64,000 bases of DNA from Bacteroidota bacterium (GTDB taxonomy: Bacteria; Bacteroidota; Ignavibacteria; Kryptoniales; JAKASW01): contig JAMCXB010000062.1 in assembly GCA_023480735.1 (NCBI GenBank), positions 1-64,000 of the forward strand. The letters are read 5' to 3'. The translations under genes were made by a program, and so were the position numbers. This document shows, piece by piece, positions 44,982 to 54,626 of this stretch (positions are counted from its first letter, which is position 1; each line of letters begins with the position of its first letter). The notes under the pieces are model-generated. The model was not told the DNA's origin. It did no database searches and saw nothing but the letters and a program-made list of their open reading frames with translations.

Positions 44982-45539
44982 ATGGTGGAGCATTTCATAC
45001 GAGATAACGGCTATATAACCGTCTTCCTGATGGTTGCGTTGAGCGGCGAGTTTGGGCTGATTGCTGGTGTCGCGCTGGCCCGAACTGGCTCCGTCACTCT
45101 TTCTGGCGTCATAATCCTTGGAACGATTGCGTCCTTCATCGGCAACATGTTTTATTATTTTCTCGGGAAATTCCTGTGGAACAAATGGCATTTTCTCAAG
45201 AAGAAATTCGGTGTGCGAGTAGAGGTAAGTTCCCGCATCGTTCGGCGCTACGGCTCACCTCTGATGCTTCTCTCGCGATTCTTCTACGGAGTAAGAAACA
45301 TTGTCCCGATTGCACTCGGGCTGTATGAAGTGAGCATGGGGCCCTTTGTCTTTTACAATATCGTTGGCGCGTTCATTTGGGCCTGGTTCTTCACGGAGGC
45401 AGGCGGGCTGGTTTCGAGTTACCTGATCAAAAATCTCTCAAACATTCGGAATGTACTTCTTTGGGGTGTTGCAGCGATCGTAATTTTGGGGATATTATAT
45501 ATTTTGATTCGCAAGTTTATATCGCGGCTGGAGAGGTGA
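44982..45539 (+). CDS. DedA family membrane protein
   Basis: This 185-residue inner-membrane protein has several hydrophobic helices and the DedA/SNARE-associated core, with SGEFGLIAGVALARTG at the start, FYYFLGKFLWNKW near 58 and RYGSPLMLLSRFFYGVRNIVPIALGL near 87-112, containing the conserved FxxxR(x)G-like segment. DedA proteins act as lipid flippases/half-transporters affecting envelope homeostasis. It is divergent from the DUF4159 gene and converges with the cytochrome gene, with a shared terminator. Confidence 0.88.
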   Translation: MVEHFIRDNGYITVFLMVALSGEFGLIAGVALARTGSVTLSGVIILGTIASFIGNMFYYFLGKFLWNKWHFLKKKFGVRVEVSSRIVRRYGSPLMLLSRFFYGVRNIVPIALGLYEVSMGPFVFYNIVGAFIWAWFFTEAGGLVSSYLIKNLSNIRNVLLWGVAAIVILGILYILIRKFISRLER

Positions 45540-45565
45540 AAAGTAATTGCCAACACAATAAACGA

Positions 45566-45596
45566 AACGCCGGAGGTAGTCTTTACTTCCGGCGTT
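45566..45596. terminator. Bidirectional terminator hairpin
   Basis: AACGCCGGA (45566-45574) pairs with TCCGGCGTT (45588-45596). It lies between two converging genes, 27 bases after the dedA stop and 30 bases beyond the cytochrome stop. The flanking tracts are weak, so efficiency is uncertain. Confidence 0.6.
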
Positions 45597-45625
45597 CCAA
45601 TGTTCTGTCAGATGTCCTTACTCCG

Positions 45626-47122
45626 TCACTGTGTGCCGTCGTGGCAGTCGGTGCACAGGCCGTCTTTCCACGAGTCCCCGATCCCTGCCGGCGGATGTTG
45701 GAAATCGATGCCCCCAAGGCTGACGTTTGTTTCAGGCTTTTCACCCTGACCCAAAATTATGTGACAGGTGTTGCAGCTATGAGGGATTACCTGTCCGTCT
45801 GCGCTCTTGTGGCTCCCGTCGTGACACCTGAAGCATCCCAGAGAGTTAGTGTGTCCTATATCGTCCGCGTAAGCTCTCCAGTCAACGTGCATGTAAGGGA
45901 AGAAGTTATCGCGGTAAATTCCCTGGACAGATGCGATAGCCTGCTTAATATCGGCACCCTTTTCAGCGGCAAACGTAGGATATTTGTCTTTGTAGAATGA
46001 GTTGATAGCAATAGCGATGCTGTCCAAAGCATCCTTAGTGTTTGTGTATCTTGGTGTCAACGCATTTACTGCTGTCTGTTTTATCCATGGGATTGTAGTG
46101 TCGATTGCTCCCGTTGCCATGGCGTCGTTTATGGCATCACCGGGCGTTTTTATGATGTGAGTGGGACGGTTATGGCAGTCCATGCAATCCATCGTCTTTA
46201 CATTCAGCTGCTTTACGGAATCCGGAGTAAATGGATTGTCCGATGTAGTGAATGTCTCGGTTTTACCGTTTGCGTCGACAACACGTACCCACGGTATGTT
46301 TTGAGAGGTGGAATCGGTAGCCAGGAACTGGACGGTATGATCCACGTGCCAGTGCACCGCGGGGCGATACGGTTCACCAGAAGTGCTCTTGCCTATTCTG
46401 ATGAGCATGTCGATATCCCATCTGGTATTGGCGGAGTCTTCGAGAAAAAATGCCTTTGTGACCCTACGTTCTCCGACGAACGCCTGAGGCCAGTGGCACT
46501 GTTCACAGGTTTCACGGGCGGGACGCAAGTTCTTGATTGGAGCCGGTATGGGCCTCGGATACTTATTAAACAGAACCGCGTAAACCTGATATGCTCCGGC
46601 CAGTTTTGACTTTACGTACCAGCTCGCTCCCGGGCCCACGTGACATTCGACGCATGCAATTCGCGCGTGTGGAGAGTGTTGGTAAGTCGTATACTCAGGG
46701 TTCATTACTCTGTGACATACTGTTCCGCAGAAGGTGGGCGATTCGGTAAACTCAAATGCCTTGTAACCGCCGATGGCACTGAATATCATGAGGAGAAGGG
46801 CGCCTGTCGAGAACAAGAAGAAGGCTCTTCGCTGACGTCCGTCGTTCAGATCGATTCTCGGCAATGGGGGTATTCCTGCCTTGGCAGCCTCTCGCCAGTG
46901 CTTTCTTTCGATCAGCGCTCCTACCGGAACCGTGATGACGCCGAGTATCAGCACGCTGGGGAGCAGGATGTAAGTTACTAGCCCGTAGTAAGCCGGCAGC
47001 GAACCCCAAAGTGTGTCGATCACCATCAGAACCAAAATGGTTATGAACGTCACAAGTGCGACTGCAGCCCCCACCATGCTTATCGGATTGTAAAACAGGT
47101 CGGGCAATTTTCTTTTGTTCAT
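45626..47122 (-). CDS. Membrane-anchored multiheme cytochrome c, NapC/NirT-related
   Basis: The 498-residue protein has membrane helices near residues 17-37, 43-65 and 102-120, then a periplasmic part with seven CXXCH heme motifs: CGTVCH, CVECH, CEQCH, CMDCH, CFRCH, CNTCH and CTDCH. The first part (FCGTVCHRVMNPEYTTYQHSPHARIACVECH) resembles NapC/NirT/NrfH quinol-oxidising cytochromes, which have four hemes. The extra C-terminal hemes suggest it also passes electrons onwards to a periplasmic or outer-membrane acceptor. No reductase gene lies beside it, so the partner is unknown. Confidence 0.85.
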   Translation of the reverse strand: MNKRKLPDLFYNPISMVGAAVALVTFITILVLMVIDTLWGSLPAYYGLVTYILLPSVLILGVITVPVGALIERKHWREAAKAGIPPLPRIDLNDGRQRRAFFLFSTGALLLMIFSAIGGYKAFEFTESPTFCGTVCHRVMNPEYTTYQHSPHARIACVECHVGPGASWYVKSKLAGAYQVYAVLFNKYPRPIPAPIKNLRPARETCEQCHWPQAFVGERRVTKAFFLEDSANTRWDIDMLIRIGKSTSGEPYRPAVHWHVDHTVQFLATDSTSQNIPWVRVVDANGKTETFTTSDNPFTPDSVKQLNVKTMDCMDCHNRPTHIIKTPGDAINDAMATGAIDTTIPWIKQTAVNALTPRYTNTKDALDSIAIAINSFYKDKYPTFAAEKGADIKQAIASVQGIYRDNFFPYMHVDWRAYADDIGHTNSLGCFRCHDGSHKSADGQVIPHSCNTCHIILGQGEKPETNVSLGGIDFQHPPAGIGDSWKDGLCTDCHDGTQ

Positions 47123-47746
47123 TCTTACCTCTATGTATGTTAATATTGTGTCAGTTGGTCCTTCTAAACATCACGAACTAAGTTTAGTAACGACGACACA
47201 GTCAGACCTGCTCAGGGGTAGCTTTTAAAGCAGTAAGGGAATTTGTTCCGCTCTCGATGCCGGGCATAATTTTCGAATTTGTGGTGGTTCAATTCAAACT
47301 TTCCTTAATCTCTAAGCAAACTTGAATGACGAAACCTCCATCGCGCAGGGTGGAATTTCCCTTGTCAGCTACCGCCCTCGCATTCGTTCTAATTGTCACT
47401 GCCGTAGCGTACAAGTTTCATTCCTTTACCAAATACGCAGGAATTTCCGCAAAGCATCGTTGAAGTCAGCTTGCTATGTTGATGCGAAGCGTTCTCCTAG
47501 TCCAGACGCTCCACTTTGCTTCCAATTGTCAGGGGTATAATTCCCCACCCCGGCAATCTATTCGTATCGGTTCCCTGAATAGCTAGACTTGTAATGACAC
47601 ACATATGAAATCGTCGTTGTCCTAATCTTGGCAGTGAATCTATAACTGCAACCAGCCTGCCACTCCTTTCTTGCCACCGCCAAATTGGTTTTGAAAGGGC
47701 TTCTTGTGTTTGAGTATTTCACTCGGAAGTACTTAAATTGTCAGCA
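47123..47746 (+). other. Intergenic region without recognised feature
   Basis: This 624-base region lies between the divergent cytochrome and asparaginase genes. A 72-codon frame at 47322-47540 lacks a ribosome site and protein-like composition. I see no RNA gene, terminator or repeat. Promoters for both flanking genes must lie here. Confidence 0.4.
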
Positions 47747-48235
47747 ATGATAATCAGAATATTTGTTACGGGTGGCACGTTTGACAAGGAATACAACGAA
47801 CTAACGGGGAAGCTGTTTTTCAAGGAGACACATCTTCCTGAGATGCTTAAGCTCGGCAGGTGTGAGGTTGGCGTCGAGTTGAGGACTCTCATGATGATTG
47901 ACAGCCTCGAGATGACCGATGAGGATCGCAGAATAATTCTTGAAAACTGTATCAAGTGTAAAGAAGAGAAAATCATTGTAACACACGGTACAGATACAAT
48001 GGAGGAAACGGCGCGGGTCCTAGGCGAGGCGATAAAAAACAAAACTATCGTCCTTACGGGTGCGATGATACCCTACAAATTTGGAAGCTCTGACGGGCTG
48101 TTCAATCTTGGCAGTTCATTCGCATTTGTAGAGACGCTGCCGCATGGGGTCTATATCGCGATGAACGGCCGGTGTTTCAACTGGGACAACGTCCGAAAGA
48201 ACAGAAAGACCGGTCAGTTCGAAGAGATTCGGTGA
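47747..48235 (+). CDS. Short asparaginase-domain protein
   Basis: The 162-residue product corresponds to the N-terminal catalytic domain of L-asparaginase. It has the first catalytic threonine in FVTGGTFDKEYNE (Thr11), the second in VTHGTDTMEETA and LTGAMIPYKFGSSDG. Full enzymes have ~330 residues; the C-terminal domain is absent and there is no sign of frameshift. Single-domain versions are widespread and their substrate is uncertain. A TTG at 47738 is an alternative start. The short form may still hydrolyse asparagine or a related amide (inference). Confidence 0.82.
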   Translation: MIIRIFVTGGTFDKEYNELTGKLFFKETHLPEMLKLGRCEVGVELRTLMMIDSLEMTDEDRRIILENCIKCKEEKIIVTHGTDTMEETARVLGEAIKNKTIVLTGAMIPYKFGSSDGLFNLGSSFAFVETLPHGVYIAMNGRCFNWDNVRKNRKTGQFEEIR

Positions 48236-48316
48236 TGGATTAGTTTCCTCCGACTCTCTCGAGTGTGAGAGAATAGACGATCGAGACTAACTTGTTTTGA
48301 TGTATTAGGAGAGTGA

Positions 48317-48901
48317 ATGAAGAAATTGAACTCTAAAGAACTGGTACGGTGTCCCTGGCCGAAGGATGACCTCCTGATGATCGATTATCACGACAAGGAG
48401 TGGGGCGTGCCTGTGCATCGTGACGAAAAGATATTCCAGTTCCTAGTACTGGAAGGGATGCAGGCGGGATTGAGTTGGTCGACAATTTTACACAAGCGTG
48501 AAAATTTCAGAAGGGCATTCGACAACTTCGATGTGGAAAAAGTCGCTCGTTATGATGGGAGGAAGATCCGGAGTCTCCTCTCGGACAAGGGAATAATACG
48601 GAACAGATTGAAGATAGAAGCCGCAGTTAACAACGCTAGGCAATTCATCAAGGTCATGGAAGACTTCGGAAGCTTTGACAAGTATGTATGGCGGTTTGTC
48701 GATGGGAAGCCCATAGTCAACGTGTGGAAGACGCTAAAGGGCCTGCCTGCGAGCACGAAGGAATCCGATGCGATGAGCAAGGATCTGAAAGAAAGAGGTT
48801 TCAAGTTCGTCGGTACGACCATCTGCTATGCACACATGCAGGCAACAGGGATGGTAAACGACCATGTTACGAGTTGTTTCAGATATCGGGAGTTGAAATA
48901 A
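48317..48901 (+). CDS. tag: DNA-3-methyladenine glycosylase I
   Basis: Tag excises 3-methyladenine from alkylated DNA. The 194-residue protein has the family N-terminus RCPWPKDDLLMIDYHDKEWG, then FQFLVLEGMQAGLSWSTIL near residues 36-54. The zinc-site residues are Cys12 and His near the start, and His/Cys in the C-terminal CYAHMQATGMVNDHVTSCF. It is complete, with AGGAGAG before ATG 48317, and stands alone. Confidence 0.95.
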   Translation: MKKLNSKELVRCPWPKDDLLMIDYHDKEWGVPVHRDEKIFQFLVLEGMQAGLSWSTILHKRENFRRAFDNFDVEKVARYDGRKIRSLLSDKGIIRNRLKIEAAVNNARQFIKVMEDFGSFDKYVWRFVDGKPIVNVWKTLKGLPASTKESDAMSKDLKERGFKFVGTTICYAHMQATGMVNDHVTSCFRYRELK

Positions 48902-48963
48902 CAAACGGAGATGAGGCGCCTAAGTGCGCAGTAGTTCAAGGGGTATGAAAGGAAGGGTGCACG

Positions 48964-49077
48964 ATGGAAAATGAGGATAAGCGATGGGGGAGACTTCGGA
49001 CCATCAATATCATCATAAGAATTGCAGTCGTCTTGCTGGCACTAGTTGCGGCAATCTGGCTGAAAATGTCGCGGTAG
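48964..49077 (+). CDS. Small single-pass membrane peptide (37 residues)
   Basis: A short frame from ATG 48964 encodes a charged N-terminus (MENEDKRWGRLR), a hydrophobic helix (IRIAVVLLALVAAIWL) and a basic end (KMSR). GGAAGGG ends 7 bases before the start, a good ribosome site. The composition is that of a tail-inserted membrane peptide. Nothing more is known. It might be a chance frame, but the signal plus helix make it worth keeping. Confidence 0.45.
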   Translation: MENEDKRWGRLRTINIIIRIAVVLLALVAAIWLKMSR

Positions 49078-49118
49078 ACTTTTTTGCTGCCTAAATTGAA
49101 CAGGATCTCCCGCGTCCA

Positions 49119-50087
49119 TTAATCTCTGTTTGAGAGCCCGGCCAGGAAATTTGCGATGATCATTGCGGCGAGCTTCGACGTATGTCCGTCCACATCGAAC
49201 TTCGGATTGACCTCGCATATATCTATCATCGCAGTCTTCGTCTCACTGCCGGCGAGGTAGGCACATTCGAGAATTTCCTCTGCGCTCAGGCCGGACGGTG
49301 TCGGAGCGCTGACTCCCGGTGCGTCTGAACTCCTAACGCTGTCGATGTCGAAACTGACGTATGTGCTGCCCGCTTCCAGGGTTGCGGTTCTGTAAGCCTG
49401 CATGAAGGTATCCGCATTTTTTTGCGATCGTATCTGAGTCAATGTTAAGACCTGTGCGCCGATGACCCGGACAAAAGACAAGTGCTCCCTGGAGTTGGCA
49501 AATTCCTGTGTACCGTACTCGACAAAGTCTTTTCCCAGCAGGACCTTCTCGTCTATGAGCATCCGATAAGGCGTACCGCTGTTTATTCCGCTGGAATAAT
49601 CGCGTACGTCCAGGTGAGAGTCGATGTTTATTGCGCCGCATCTTCCGCGTACCGACTCGCAGGCATGGAAATCGGCATAGCTGAGATCGTTGCTGCCGCC
49701 CAGGACGATGGGCGTGTAACCGTACCTAAACAGGAGACTTACGACGCCTTCGAGCTTTGTCAGAGCTTCTTCAAGTTTGAAATGCTTCTTTATGTCTCCC
49801 GCGTCGAAAATTCGGAATTCGGCGTCGGGGAGAGCTGCCGATTTTGTCGGGGTGAGCTTATAGAAAGCCTTGCGGATCTCATCAGGACCGGCGGAACTTC
49901 CGGCACGGCCAAGATTGCGCGTAGCACCCTCGTCATACGGGAATCCGACAAGGACAGCCTTGAACATGTCTCCGAATTTTTCGCGCCGCGTCTCAACGGT
50001 CTCGCCGAACCTCAAGTCCCCGATCTCTTTGCGTTTGTAGATCAACGACTGGTCGGGCGGGTCAAGAAAATTCCAGAACTGTTCCAT
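49119..50087 (-). CDS. Arginase/formimidoylglutamase family protein
   Basis: This 322-residue ureohydrolase is likely the last enzyme of histidine use (formimidoylglutamase, HutG), because it follows hutI. Metal ligands seen are Asp/His/Asp in INIDSHLDVRD (near residue 154) and FDIDSVRSSDAPG (near 245). The first ligand motif, normally GGxHS, is GGSNDLSY, so the usual histidine is replaced. Similar GGS variants occur in Bacteroidota homologues. Agmatinase or arginase are alternatives. It overlaps hutI by 26 bases. Confidence 0.8.
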   Translation of the reverse strand: MEQFWNFLDPPDQSLIYKRKEIGDLRFGETVETRREKFGDMFKAVLVGFPYDEGATRNLGRAGSSAGPDEIRKAFYKLTPTKSAALPDAEFRIFDAGDIKKHFKLEEALTKLEGVVSLLFRYGYTPIVLGGSNDLSYADFHACESVRGRCGAINIDSHLDVRDYSSGINSGTPYRMLIDEKVLLGKDFVEYGTQEFANSREHLSFVRVIGAQVLTLTQIRSQKNADTFMQAYRTATLEAGSTYVSFDIDSVRSSDAPGVSAPTPSGLSAEEILECAYLAGSETKTAMIDICEVNPKFDVDGHTSKLAAMIIANFLAGLSNRD

Positions 50088-51294
50088 TTTTCACCACGTT
50101 AGCAATTATGTTCTCCGTAAAGTGGTACGGAAGGTAGCTGTAGTCCTCTGCATTAATGACTATCATATCCGCCTGCTTACCGACCTCAATGCTTCCGAGC
50201 CTGTTCGAGATACCGATTGCCGCGGCCGCGTTAATCGTGGCGGCGTTCAGTGCTTCTTCCACTGTCATTTGGTTTAAGCTAACAGCCAGCCACATGACCG
50301 TCTGCATGTTGTCTACCATGGATGTTCCCGGGTTGAAATCGCTGGCAATTGCCAGGGCACATCCCGCATCAATCATTTGCCTCGCGGGAGCGGTCTTTCC
50401 CCGGATGTAAGGCGCTACCGCGGGAAGCACGACGCCAACCGTCTCGCTTTTCGCGAGAAGTGTAATTTCACCTGAAGAAATATTTTCGAGATGGTCAACT
50501 GAAACGGCATCAAGTCCGGTTGCAAGTTCAACTCCACCGCTTGAGGATAGCTCATCTGCATGCATTTTCAATTTGAGACCGTTGGCGCGGGCGGTCGTCA
50601 GGATCTTCTCTGCTTCAGCCGTAGTAAAGAATCCATCGTCACAAAAGACATCGCAGAAATCCGCCAGGTTCCTCTTGGAGATGTAAGGGATAAGTTCTTC
50701 CGTCAGGATCCTTATGTAGTTCTGCCTGTCGTTTGAATGCTCCGGCGGGATTGCGTGTGCGCCGAGGAAAGTAATCATGATATCGGTAATCGACTGCGCT
50801 TTCAATTCATTGGCGGTTTCAAGTATCTTTATCTCGCTCGCGAAATCGAGTCCGTAACCGCTCTTTATTTCCAGGGCTGTAGTACCCCAGCTGAGCATTT
50901 TGTCTATTCGCCTCTGCGCCTGTGAGCGAAGTTTGGAGCGCGGGATATCACGTGTCTTTCTCACTGTCTCTATGATTCCGCCTCCTGCCGCCGCTATCTC
51001 GCCGTAGGTTTTCCCTTTCGCACGCATGGCGAATTCACGTTCTCTAGTACCGGCAAATATCAAATGCGTGTGCGGATCCACAAATCCGGGGACGATCGTT
51101 TTGCCAGAAACGTCAACGACCTCACAATCTGGTCCTTCTTCAACTGTACCGATCTGCTTGATTACCCCATCTTCTACGAGGATATCGGCTCCGACCACCA
51201 GGCCGACGTCCTTCATCTCGTCGCCGCGTTTGAACAATTTTCCTGAACTTGAGCAGGTGGCAATTCCGGCCGGGTTCTTAAGTATAAGCCTCAC
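50062..51294 (-). CDS. hutI: Imidazolonepropionase
   Basis: HutI hydrolyses imidazolonepropionate to formiminoglutamate in histidine degradation. The 410-residue amidohydrolase has the metal pair in VDPHTHLIFAG (near 74-78), LEIKSGYGLD near residue 143, MHADELSSSGG near 239 and ASDFNPGTS near 310. It overlaps the SIMPL gene by 4 bases and the HutG-like gene by 26. hutH and hutU are not in the window. Confidence 0.93.
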   Translation of the reverse strand: MRLILKNPAGIATCSSSGKLFKRGDEMKDVGLVVGADILVEDGVIKQIGTVEEGPDCEVVDVSGKTIVPGFVDPHTHLIFAGTREREFAMRAKGKTYGEIAAAGGGIIETVRKTRDIPRSKLRSQAQRRIDKMLSWGTTALEIKSGYGLDFASEIKILETANELKAQSITDIMITFLGAHAIPPEHSNDRQNYIRILTEELIPYISKRNLADFCDVFCDDGFFTTAEAEKILTTARANGLKLKMHADELSSSGGVELATGLDAVSVDHLENISSGEITLLAKSETVGVVLPAVAPYIRGKTAPARQMIDAGCALAIASDFNPGTSMVDNMQTVMWLAVSLNQMTVEEALNAATINAAAAIGISNRLGSIEVGKQADMIVINAEDYSYLPYHFTENIIANVVKNGTVLEFS

Positions 51295-51968
51295 TTTGAA
51301 TGCGCCCTGTATGTGACGTTAACAAATGCCGATACTGAAATGCTCGACGGACTTATAGAAGGCGCAGCAGCTACTGACTCGACTGACATCGCCCTATACG
51401 TTGGGAAGATAGGGGGCCTCGATGTTGATGTCGTCATTGACTTGACCGTCAGGTCGACCAGACCCTCAAGATGTGCGATCGCTTCAGCTTTTTCTCGTGC
51501 CAATATCACTGCCTTCTCTAGCGCCTCGGTTTCCAGTTTATCCTGATCCTTCGCGCGAAATTCAATACCGTTTATCGTAACACCCTCCACTGAAGTTACT
51601 TCTCCGAGTACATCGTTCAATTGATAGATAGGAACGGACAAAGACATCGAAGTAGATACCTGATAATACTCCGGGGTCACCTGATCCGGTTTCTTGTAGT
51701 CGAAGAAAGGCGTAACCGACAAATTGTCTGTTGTGAGTTTTGTCGTGTCGACGAGATTCTTAATAGAGTTTTGGAGAGCGTGATATCTATTCAGGTAAAT
51801 CTTGAAAGCGTTAGTAGCCTGTTCTTGCCGGGCAATAATGCTCAGGTGGAACTCAGCGATGTCGGGTTTGGCAGAGACATCGGCGTTTGAAGAAACGGTT
51901 ATTTCAGATTGCGCCCATGACATTGAAACTACGGCAAAAGTGACGAGAAGGAACACGAGTCTTCGCAT
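51291..51968 (-). CDS. SIMPL (DUF541) domain secreted protein
   Basis: The 225-residue protein has a signal peptide (ending MSWAQS near residue 20) followed by a SIMPL domain (ITVSSNADVSAKPDIAEFHLSI near 23-44; NLSVTPFFDYKKP; SMSLSVPIYQLNDVLGEV). SIMPL/OMP26-like proteins are envelope proteins with suggested roles in oxidative stress. It opens the operon with hutI and the HutG-like gene, a pairing that has no obvious metabolic reason. Confidence 0.85.
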   Translation of the reverse strand: MRRLVFLLVTFAVVSMSWAQSEITVSSNADVSAKPDIAEFHLSIIARQEQATNAFKIYLNRYHALQNSIKNLVDTTKLTTDNLSVTPFFDYKKPDQVTPEYYQVSTSMSLSVPIYQLNDVLGEVTSVEGVTINGIEFRAKDQDKLETEALEKAVILAREKAEAIAHLEGLVDLTVKSMTTSTSRPPIFPTYRAMSVESVAAAPSISPSSISVSAFVNVTYRAHSK

Positions 51969-52186
51969 AGCTTACCTCCAGTTTACATTATTTATCAAAC
52001 AAACAGCGAAAATTCAAATGAATTTGTGGACCTTTTTCCGCTTGAGTATTCAGGAAGAATCAGGTAACTTTTTTCCATTCTTGAATTATGTTAGCAGAGC
52101 AATTGATGGATAGCCTTAGCTTATCGTGGCAAGCACGTCCCGGAACATAAAAACCACTTACCGTTTACTAAAAGAGGTAAAGCAAT

Positions 52187-54448
52187 ATGAAAACCTATTG
52201 GAAAACTAAGAGCGCCTTGCTCATCACGGTGGCGGTACTCATAGCGCCGGGTTTTGCCGGCGCACAGGAAAAACAGGAGTACAAAAACATTCAAGAGGCC
52301 CTGCAGGCGACCGTAACATTAATGGGCAAGTCCGGGCCGCGAAGTCTCAACTGGATCAACAATGGGAATAAGTATTCTTATATAACGACTAACGATTCCA
52401 CGAAGCGTGAGGAGATACGCGACTTCGACCCTGGTACAGGGATGGATGAACTTGTCTTCGACGCCCAGGGTGTGACGTTCCCGGACACAAATGAGGCATT
52501 TTCTTACCGCTCATTCCAATGGGCACATGATTCGAAGCATATTCTCTTCGAGACAAATTTCAGAAAGATCTATCGAAGGTCGGGTATTTCCGACTACTAC
52601 GTGTATTCACTGGCGAACAAGGAGCTGAAGGCTGCCGCAAAGAATGCGAGAACTGCCGAGCTGTCTCCCGATGGTTCCATGGTCGGTTACGAGAGGGGCG
52701 GGAACATGTTTATGTATGACTTTGTCTCAAAGACGGAAACGCAGCTGACGAACGATGCGACCAAAAATATTTTTAACGGGCATTACGACTGGGTATATGA
52801 AGAAGAATTCGGCCAGGCTCAGGCATGGAACTGGTCGCCCGACAGCAAATATATCGCATACTGGCAATTTGACGAAAGCGATGTGCCCATAATTCAGATT
52901 TCGAACTATGAAGGTCTCCACAATGAGTGGGAGAAGATACCAATACCTCAGGTCGGTGACCCGAATCCGCACGTCCGGATTGGCGTACTTGATGTGAATA
53001 CGCACAAAAACATTTGGCTCGACCCGGGTGAAAAAGGCGATTACTACATCCCCAGAATATATTGGACCAGCGAACCCAACACGCTTGCGATGATTACACT
53101 AAATCGGGCTCAGGATGACATGAAGCTTTATTTCTTCAATGTGACGAACGGAAGCCGCCGGCTCGTCATGGAAGAGAAGAACAACACCTGGGTGGCCATC
53201 TTCAACTTCTACACTGATGTGAACGATATGATTTTCTTTCCCGAGAAAATCCACGAATTCTTCTGGGTCTCGGACAGGAGCGGGTATTATCAGATTTACA
53301 GGTACGGCTACGACGGCAAACTCATAAACAGGGTGACGAATGGCAACTGGGACGTCATCAAGGTGCTTCGCATTGACCCTGAGAAGAAACTCATCTACTA
53401 CACCTCGGCGCAGGCGTCGCCGCTGGATGTCGAGCTGTATTCGATCAGCTTTGACGGCAAGCATGAAAAGCGACTGTCTGAGGCATTGGGCTATCACCAG
53501 TTTGACATGTCTCCCAATTGTCGGTACTACATCGATACGTATTCCAGCGTTAACCAACCGAGGCAGGTCGAACTCTGGAACACCGACGGCAAGATAGTTA
53601 AGAAGCTCGAAGCAAACGCCTCGGTCGAGAATTTTCTGCAAACCCACGAATATTCACCGTATGAACTATTTAGTTTCACTACCTCCGATTCCGTCAAACT
53701 CGATTGTTCGATGATAAAGCCTTTCAATTTCGACTCAACGAAGAAGTATCCGGTGATATTAGCAATCTACGGCGGACCCGAATCACATTCGGTTTACAAC
53801 TCTTTCGCCTTTTTCGGCTGGGATCAATGGCTTGCTCAAAACGGGTATATCGTGGTGGACGTGAACAATAGAGGCACTGCAAACTATGGAAGTAACTTCG
53901 AGAAGATTCTGTACAAGAAACTGGGATACTGGGAAAGTAATGACTTCGTTCAGACTGCACGTTACCTCGAAACCCTGCCATACGTTGACTGCAGCAGGAT
54001 GGCTATAATGGGAACGAGTTATGGCGGCTACAGCACCGTGTACACGATGCTTACACATCCGGGCGTGTTCAAAGTCGGAATCGCAAATTCCCCTGTCACC
54101 GATTGGCGCCTTTACGATGACATCTATACGGAACGATATATGGGACTTCTTTCTGACAACGAAGCAGGCTACATCAAGAGCGACTGCATGACATACGCCG
54201 ACAGCCTGAGAGGGAAGTTGTTGGTCGTTCATTCCATGATGGATGATAATGTGCATCCGATAAACACGATGCAGCTTCTGACTGCGCTGACAAATGCAGG
54301 CAAGGATGTTGACTTGCGCATATTCCCGCCGGGAGCGCATGGTGCTGTGTACAATAATGCCAGCAGGTTGCTGCTGTACAGGATTTACAACGAATATCTG
54401 AACCTGTACCTAAAGGGAAACTGCAGCGGACTGGATTTGAATCAGTGA
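52187..54448 (+). CDS. Dipeptidyl-peptidase IV-like S9 family peptidase
   Basis: This 753-residue exported serine peptidase has a signal peptide (cleavage after GFAGAQ). An N-terminal beta-propeller of the DPP IV type (about residues 50-490) contains the paired Glu motif DWVYEEEFGQ that anchors substrate N-termini. The C-terminal alpha/beta hydrolase has Ser near 610 in GTSYGGYS, Asp near 687 in DDNVHP and His near 718 in GAHG. It releases X-Pro dipeptides for peptide use. AAAGAGGTAA precedes ATG 52187. Confidence 0.93.
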   Translation: MKTYWKTKSALLITVAVLIAPGFAGAQEKQEYKNIQEALQATVTLMGKSGPRSLNWINNGNKYSYITTNDSTKREEIRDFDPGTGMDELVFDAQGVTFPDTNEAFSYRSFQWAHDSKHILFETNFRKIYRRSGISDYYVYSLANKELKAAAKNARTAELSPDGSMVGYERGGNMFMYDFVSKTETQLTNDATKNIFNGHYDWVYEEEFGQAQAWNWSPDSKYIAYWQFDESDVPIIQISNYEGLHNEWEKIPIPQVGDPNPHVRIGVLDVNTHKNIWLDPGEKGDYYIPRIYWTSEPNTLAMITLNRAQDDMKLYFFNVTNGSRRLVMEEKNNTWVAIFNFYTDVNDMIFFPEKIHEFFWVSDRSGYYQIYRYGYDGKLINRVTNGNWDVIKVLRIDPEKKLIYYTSAQASPLDVELYSISFDGKHEKRLSEALGYHQFDMSPNCRYYIDTYSSVNQPRQVELWNTDGKIVKKLEANASVENFLQTHEYSPYELFSFTTSDSVKLDCSMIKPFNFDSTKKYPVILAIYGGPESHSVYNSFAFFGWDQWLAQNGYIVVDVNNRGTANYGSNFEKILYKKLGYWESNDFVQTARYLETLPYVDCSRMAIMGTSYGGYSTVYTMLTHPGVFKVGIANSPVTDWRLYDDIYTERYMGLLSDNEAGYIKSDCMTYADSLRGKLLVVHSMMDDNVHPINTMQLLTALTNAGKDVDLRIFPPGAHGAVYNNASRLLLYRIYNEYLNLYLKGNCSGLDLNQ

Positions 54449-54626
54449 CCCGTCGTCGGGCATCATGCAACTACGAGCCGCAGATTCCGGTATACATCAC
54501 TGCGGCCCGACGATTTAGGAATGGACGGGTTGCAAAATGAGAATGCGAGCGAGGCACACAGCTCACGCCACCTCTGCTTCATTGCCTTTAGTAAGGGCGG
54601 TTAGTATATTTCTATGAAAGAAATCG

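Noticed and set aside
47322-47540. 72-codon frame in the gap before the asparaginase gene
   Set aside because: It has no ribosome site and no protein-like pattern.
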